Assembly (NCBI GenBank): GCA_020057985.1
Contig: JAGVEU010000213.1
Coordinates: 1 to 15,016 of the forward strand
Reading direction: 5' to 3'
Length of the DNA stretch: 15,016 nt
Origin: Calditrichota bacterium
GTDB lineage: Bacteria > Electryoneota > RPQS01
The position numbers and the translations under genes were made by a program. Shown piece by piece: positions 12,965 through 15,016 of the stretch. Every line of letters begins with the position of its first letter. The stretch's first letter is position 1. The notes beneath the pieces were generated by a model that did not search any database, had not been told where the DNA came from, and saw nothing but the letters and a program-made list of their open reading frames with translations.

Positions 12965-13320
12965 TTAAGGATTCCTTCAGTCTTTGAGATTACATCCGCC
13001 GAATACTGTTCATCATAAATATCCGTGATTCTTTCAGTTGGGAAGCTCGGATACCTTGTATCTATGTATCTTGAAGTCAAGTCCCGCAAAAAAGGAAAAT
13101 GTTCTCTGGGAAAAGATGTTGATTGCGCAATTTCTGCGAGTGAATGAGAACGAGGAAACAACGTACCCACCTCGTCAATATACAACCCCTTCAGAGCTTT
13201 TTCGATAGTCTGCTGGCAATGAAAAACAGCGGCAGGATACCTCTCGGCTTTATGAAGAATCTGTGCGTTTTCCATATCGCTCTTCGCGAATTCCAACCAG
13301 CCTTGAACTTCATCTCGCAT
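12934..13320 (-). CDS. HEPN-domain protein (PF05168-like)
   Basis: 128 residues of predicted helices starting W-L-E-F-A-K-S-D-M-E-N-A, then the family hallmark Y-P-A-A-V-F-H-C-Q-Q-T-I-E-K-A-L-K-G-L (28-46), a F-P-R-S-H-S-L turn (55-61) and R-Y-I-D-T-R-Y-P. This is the HEPN branch that pairs with free-standing nucleotidyltransferases and differs from the DUF86/HepT branch. No R-x4-H-x-Y motif is seen; R27-x6-H34 exists but sits in a different helix, so RNase activity is uncertain. It starts only 6 bases after the purine nucleoside phosphorylase stop, with no strong ribosome site, implying readthrough from the housekeeping operon. Either member of the pair could also have a non-toxin role in nucleotide transfer. 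Confidence 0.82.
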   Translation of the reverse strand: MRDEVQGWLEFAKSDMENAQILHKAERYPAAVFHCQQTIEKALKGLYIDEVGTLFPRSHSLAEIAQSTSFPREHFPFLRDLTSRYIDTRYPSFPTERITDIYDEQYSADVISKTEGILKWILNRLNKT

Positions 13321-13326
13321 ATAGAA

Positions 13327-14154
13327 TCACATCCCCCCAATCAACCCCTTCATAATCCGGGTCATCTTCGGCTCGGCCTCAGCGGCATTCTTGTAGATCT
13401 CCGGAATCGAGGCCGGCTTCAGGCAATCGGCAAAACCCTCGTCGGTCACAATGGACATTCCAAAGCATTCCAGCCCCGCATGATTCGCCACAATGATTTC
13501 CGGTACGGTTGACATCCCTACCACGTCCGCTCCCAGCAAACGCATCATACGATACTCTGCGCGCGTTTCCAGATTTGGCCCTTGTACGGCAATGAAGGTT
13601 CCGCATTGCACCTTGATTCCGAGTGACATCGCAATTTTTTCGGCCAGCCCAATCAGCCGCTTGCTGTAAGGTTCGCTCATATCCGGAAAGCGCGGCCCCA
13701 AGTCATCATGATTCGGTCCGATCAAGGGATTGTCGCCGAGCATATTGATATGATCGTCAATAATCATCAGGTCACCCGCGCGATACAGTGGATTTACGCA
13801 GCCGCAAGCGTTGGAGACTAACAGCGTCTTTACGCCTAATGCCCTCATCACTCGCACCGGATAAGTAATTTGCTGCATCGTGTAGCCCTCATAATAATGA
13901 AAGCGTCCCTGCATGGCCATCACCTGCTTGCCCGCCAATTTCCCGAAATGCAGCTTGCCCGCGTGTCCCTCGACCGTCGAATAAACAAAGTGCGGTATCT
14001 TCTCATAGGGAATAACCGTGTCCGCTTGAATCTCTTTGGCTAATCCGCCCAATCCTGTACCGAGAATTATCCCAATTTCAGGTGTAGCCTTGATCTGCGG
14101 TTTCAGTGCCGCAGCGGTTTCTTCAATCTGTTGTTTGAGCGCCATTTTTTTCAT
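13327..14154 (-). CDS. punA: Purine nucleoside phosphorylase (trimeric, PNP-I family)
   Basis: Cytoplasmic salvage enzyme: purine (deoxy)ribonucleoside + phosphate gives base + (deoxy)ribose 1-phosphate. 275 residues, the usual length. Visible signatures are I-I-L-G-T-G-L-G (phosphate-binding start), V-E-G-H-A-G, Q-G-R-F-H-Y-Y-E-G-Y, S-N-A-C-G-C-V-N-P, G-P-N-L-E-T-R-A-E and G-M-S-T-V-P-E. The residue equivalent to Asn243 of the human enzyme is Asp in V-T-D-E-G, a variation also found in other bacterial members; it may widen base specificity. The usual A-A-G-G loop reads A-C-G-C here. ATG at 14154 and ATG at 14145 are both possible; either overlaps divIVA (by 32 or 23 bases). Right neighbours are divIVA and yggS, left neighbour the HEPN gene. 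Confidence 0.95.
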   Translation of the reverse strand: MKKMALKQQIEETAAALKPQIKATPEIGIILGTGLGGLAKEIQADTVIPYEKIPHFVYSTVEGHAGKLHFGKLAGKQVMAMQGRFHYYEGYTMQQITYPVRVMRALGVKTLLVSNACGCVNPLYRAGDLMIIDDHINMLGDNPLIGPNHDDLGPRFPDMSEPYSKRLIGLAEKIAMSLGIKVQCGTFIAVQGPNLETRAEYRMMRLLGADVVGMSTVPEIIVANHAGLECFGMSIVTDEGFADCLKPASIPEIYKNAAEAEPKMTRIMKGLIGGM

Positions 14155-14689
14155 CTCGCTGTGCGGGGTCTGTGACCACGCCGGAATCTTGCTTCTTGTT
14201 GCGCGGTGGCGGAGGGGACAACTTCAGCGGCTCCTCCGGATCATCGCTCTCAATGATTTCCAGAATCTCAGTCTGTGACCTTAACAGAAACCTCAGCCGC
14301 TTTACATACGCATCGCGGTGCATTCTCAGCGTGCGCAACTCCTCCTGCAAGCCGATAATCTCCCGCTCTGCCGCAATCCGAATTTCCTCTGCCGAGATTT
14401 TCGCTTCGCGCAGCATGTTCTGCCGCTCGGCCTCGACCAGTTCCTTGCTGGTCTTGAGATTCTCCTGCGAGGCCACCACCGAGTCCCGTAAGCTCTGCTC
14501 TAACCCCTGATAGGTAGTAAGCCTTGCCTCAAAATCCCGTTGCTGCTCGGACATCGTGGCCACTTGCCTCTGAAGATCTGAGACCTCGTCCGCCACCCGT
14601 TCGAGGAACGCCCGAACCTCTGCCGGATCAAAGCCTCGCATGACTTTGGTAAACTCGTACTTTGATATATCAAGCGGTGAAAGATTCAT
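14123..14689 (-). CDS. divIVA: DivIVA-domain coiled-coil protein
   Basis: 188 residues. The N-terminal DivIVA membrane-binding region is clear: M-N-L-S-P-L-D-I-S-K-Y-E-F, then R-G-F-D-P-A-E-V-R-A-F-L. A long coiled coil rich in Glu, Arg, Gln and Leu follows (about 32-145), and a proline/charged tail (P-P-P-P-R-N-K-K). DivIVA proteins mark curved or polar membrane and organise division or envelope growth. In Gram-negative lineages they are less common and their role is not established. The ATG at 14689 has GGAG 8 bases upstream, inside the last codons of yggS. It begins 3 bases after the yggS stop, the conserved yggS-divIVA neighbourhood, although the frequent middle gene yggT is missing here. 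Confidence 0.93.
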   Translation of the reverse strand: MNLSPLDISKYEFTKVMRGFDPAEVRAFLERVADEVSDLQRQVATMSEQQRDFEARLTTYQGLEQSLRDSVVASQENLKTSKELVEAERQNMLREAKISAEEIRIAAEREIIGLQEELRTLRMHRDAYVKRLRFLLRSQTEILEIIESDDPEEPLKLSPPPPRNKKQDSGVVTDPAQRDEKNGAQTTD

Positions 14690-14692
14690 AAC

Positions 14693-15016
14693 TTAACTCC
14701 GTTCACCAAAAATGGCCGTTCCTAACCGAATTTCCGTAGCTCCCTCCTCGATGGCGATCTCGAAATCGTGACTCATTCCCATGGACAAGATTGACCAGTG
14801 TGGCGGATTAAGTTCTTTTCTTATATTGTCAAAGAGATCACGCAGCAAACGAAAACTCATGCGAACTTTAGAAACATCGTCTACATTTGGCCCCACAGTC
14901 ATCAATCCGCCGAGTCTCAAATTCTTGCACTCAAGAGCGTGTTCAGCAATATTCGTTACTTTTTCTGGAGATACGCCAAATTTCTGTGGCTCGCCAGAGG
15001 TGTTCACTTCAAGCAG
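14693..15016 (-). CDS. yggS: YggS/PLPBP pyridoxal-phosphate homeostasis protein, C-terminal part (cut by window edge)
   Basis: The last 107 residues of the PLP-binding YggS family, which has an alanine-racemase-like barrel without racemase activity and keeps PLP and amino-acid pools balanced. Visible motifs are E-V-N-T-S-G-E-P-Q-K-F-G-V, G-L-M-T-V-G-P, L-S-M-G-M-S-H-D-F and the phosphate-binding end G-A-T-E-I-R-L-G-T-A-I-F-G. The frame is open to the last base of the window, so the N-terminal half with the PLP lysine lies outside. The GTG at 15007 is only an internal codon. Confidence 0.95.
   Translation of the reverse strand: MLEVNTSGEPQKFGVSPEKVTNIAEHALECKNLRLGGLMTVGPNVDDVSKVRMSFRLLRDLFDNIRKELNPPHWSILSMGMSHDFEIAIEEGATEIRLGTAIFGERS

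Overview
All genes recognised here lie on the minus strand, so the biological reading direction is from the right edge to the left edge. The housekeeping genes point to a Gram-negative bacterium, because secD, lspA and a DivIVA-type protein occur together. The TraR/DksA-like protein keeps only two of the four zinc-finger cysteines and has a C-Q-E-T-G start to its finger. The trimeric-type purine nucleoside phosphorylase has G-P-N-L-E-T-R-A-E. Both remind me of the Bacteroidetes/FCB group or an uncultivated relative. That placement is an inference from protein style and was not tested by phylogeny.

Layout from right to left. A housekeeping block opens with the C-terminal half of a YggS/PLPBP protein (14693-15016), divIVA (14123-14689) and purine nucleoside phosphorylase (13327-14154). 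After about 6.9 kb of accessory DNA the housekeeping set resumes with ileS (3070-6357), a TraR/DksA-family regulator (2540-3004), lspA (1881-2522), rluD (836-1966) and the N-terminal part of secD (1-773).

The accessory stretch (about 6412-13320) is a dense set of HEPN/minimal-nucleotidyltransferase (MNT) toxin-antitoxin genes. There are three complete HepT-MntA modules with R-x4-H-x-Y toxins and G-S-x10-D-x-D antitoxins, and one distantly related HEPN+MNT pair. There are also two MNT relics: an N-terminal stub at 10538-10594 and a C-terminal fragment at 11728-11984. One intact AbrB-like gene sits at 7715-7912 and one TAG-interrupted copy at 10234-10515. Between the modules lie a three-domain protein ending in a TIR-like/nucleoside-deoxyribosyltransferase-like domain behind a winged-helix-like segment (10613-11683), an exported trypsin-like serine protease carrying 11 TPRs (8397-10250), and a small two-helix membrane protein (8081-8350). 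The three HepT-MntA modules share the same 11-nt overlap, and two mntA genes share a 59-bp exact repeat at their 5' ends, so the island looks built by duplication, recombination and decay.

Several small repeat families run through the window. A GGGATGA heptamer occurs as two inverted arrays bounding an in-frame insertion inside rluD, and again at the lspA start codon. REP-like G/C-rich hairpins sit on both sides of ileS. Two palindromes lie upstream of the intact abrB gene. A widespread 'gaatttcggattttgg' type repeat forms the tail of the small membrane protein. No tRNA, rRNA, CRISPR array, transposase or integrase was seen, and no gene-free stretch exceeds about 170 bases.
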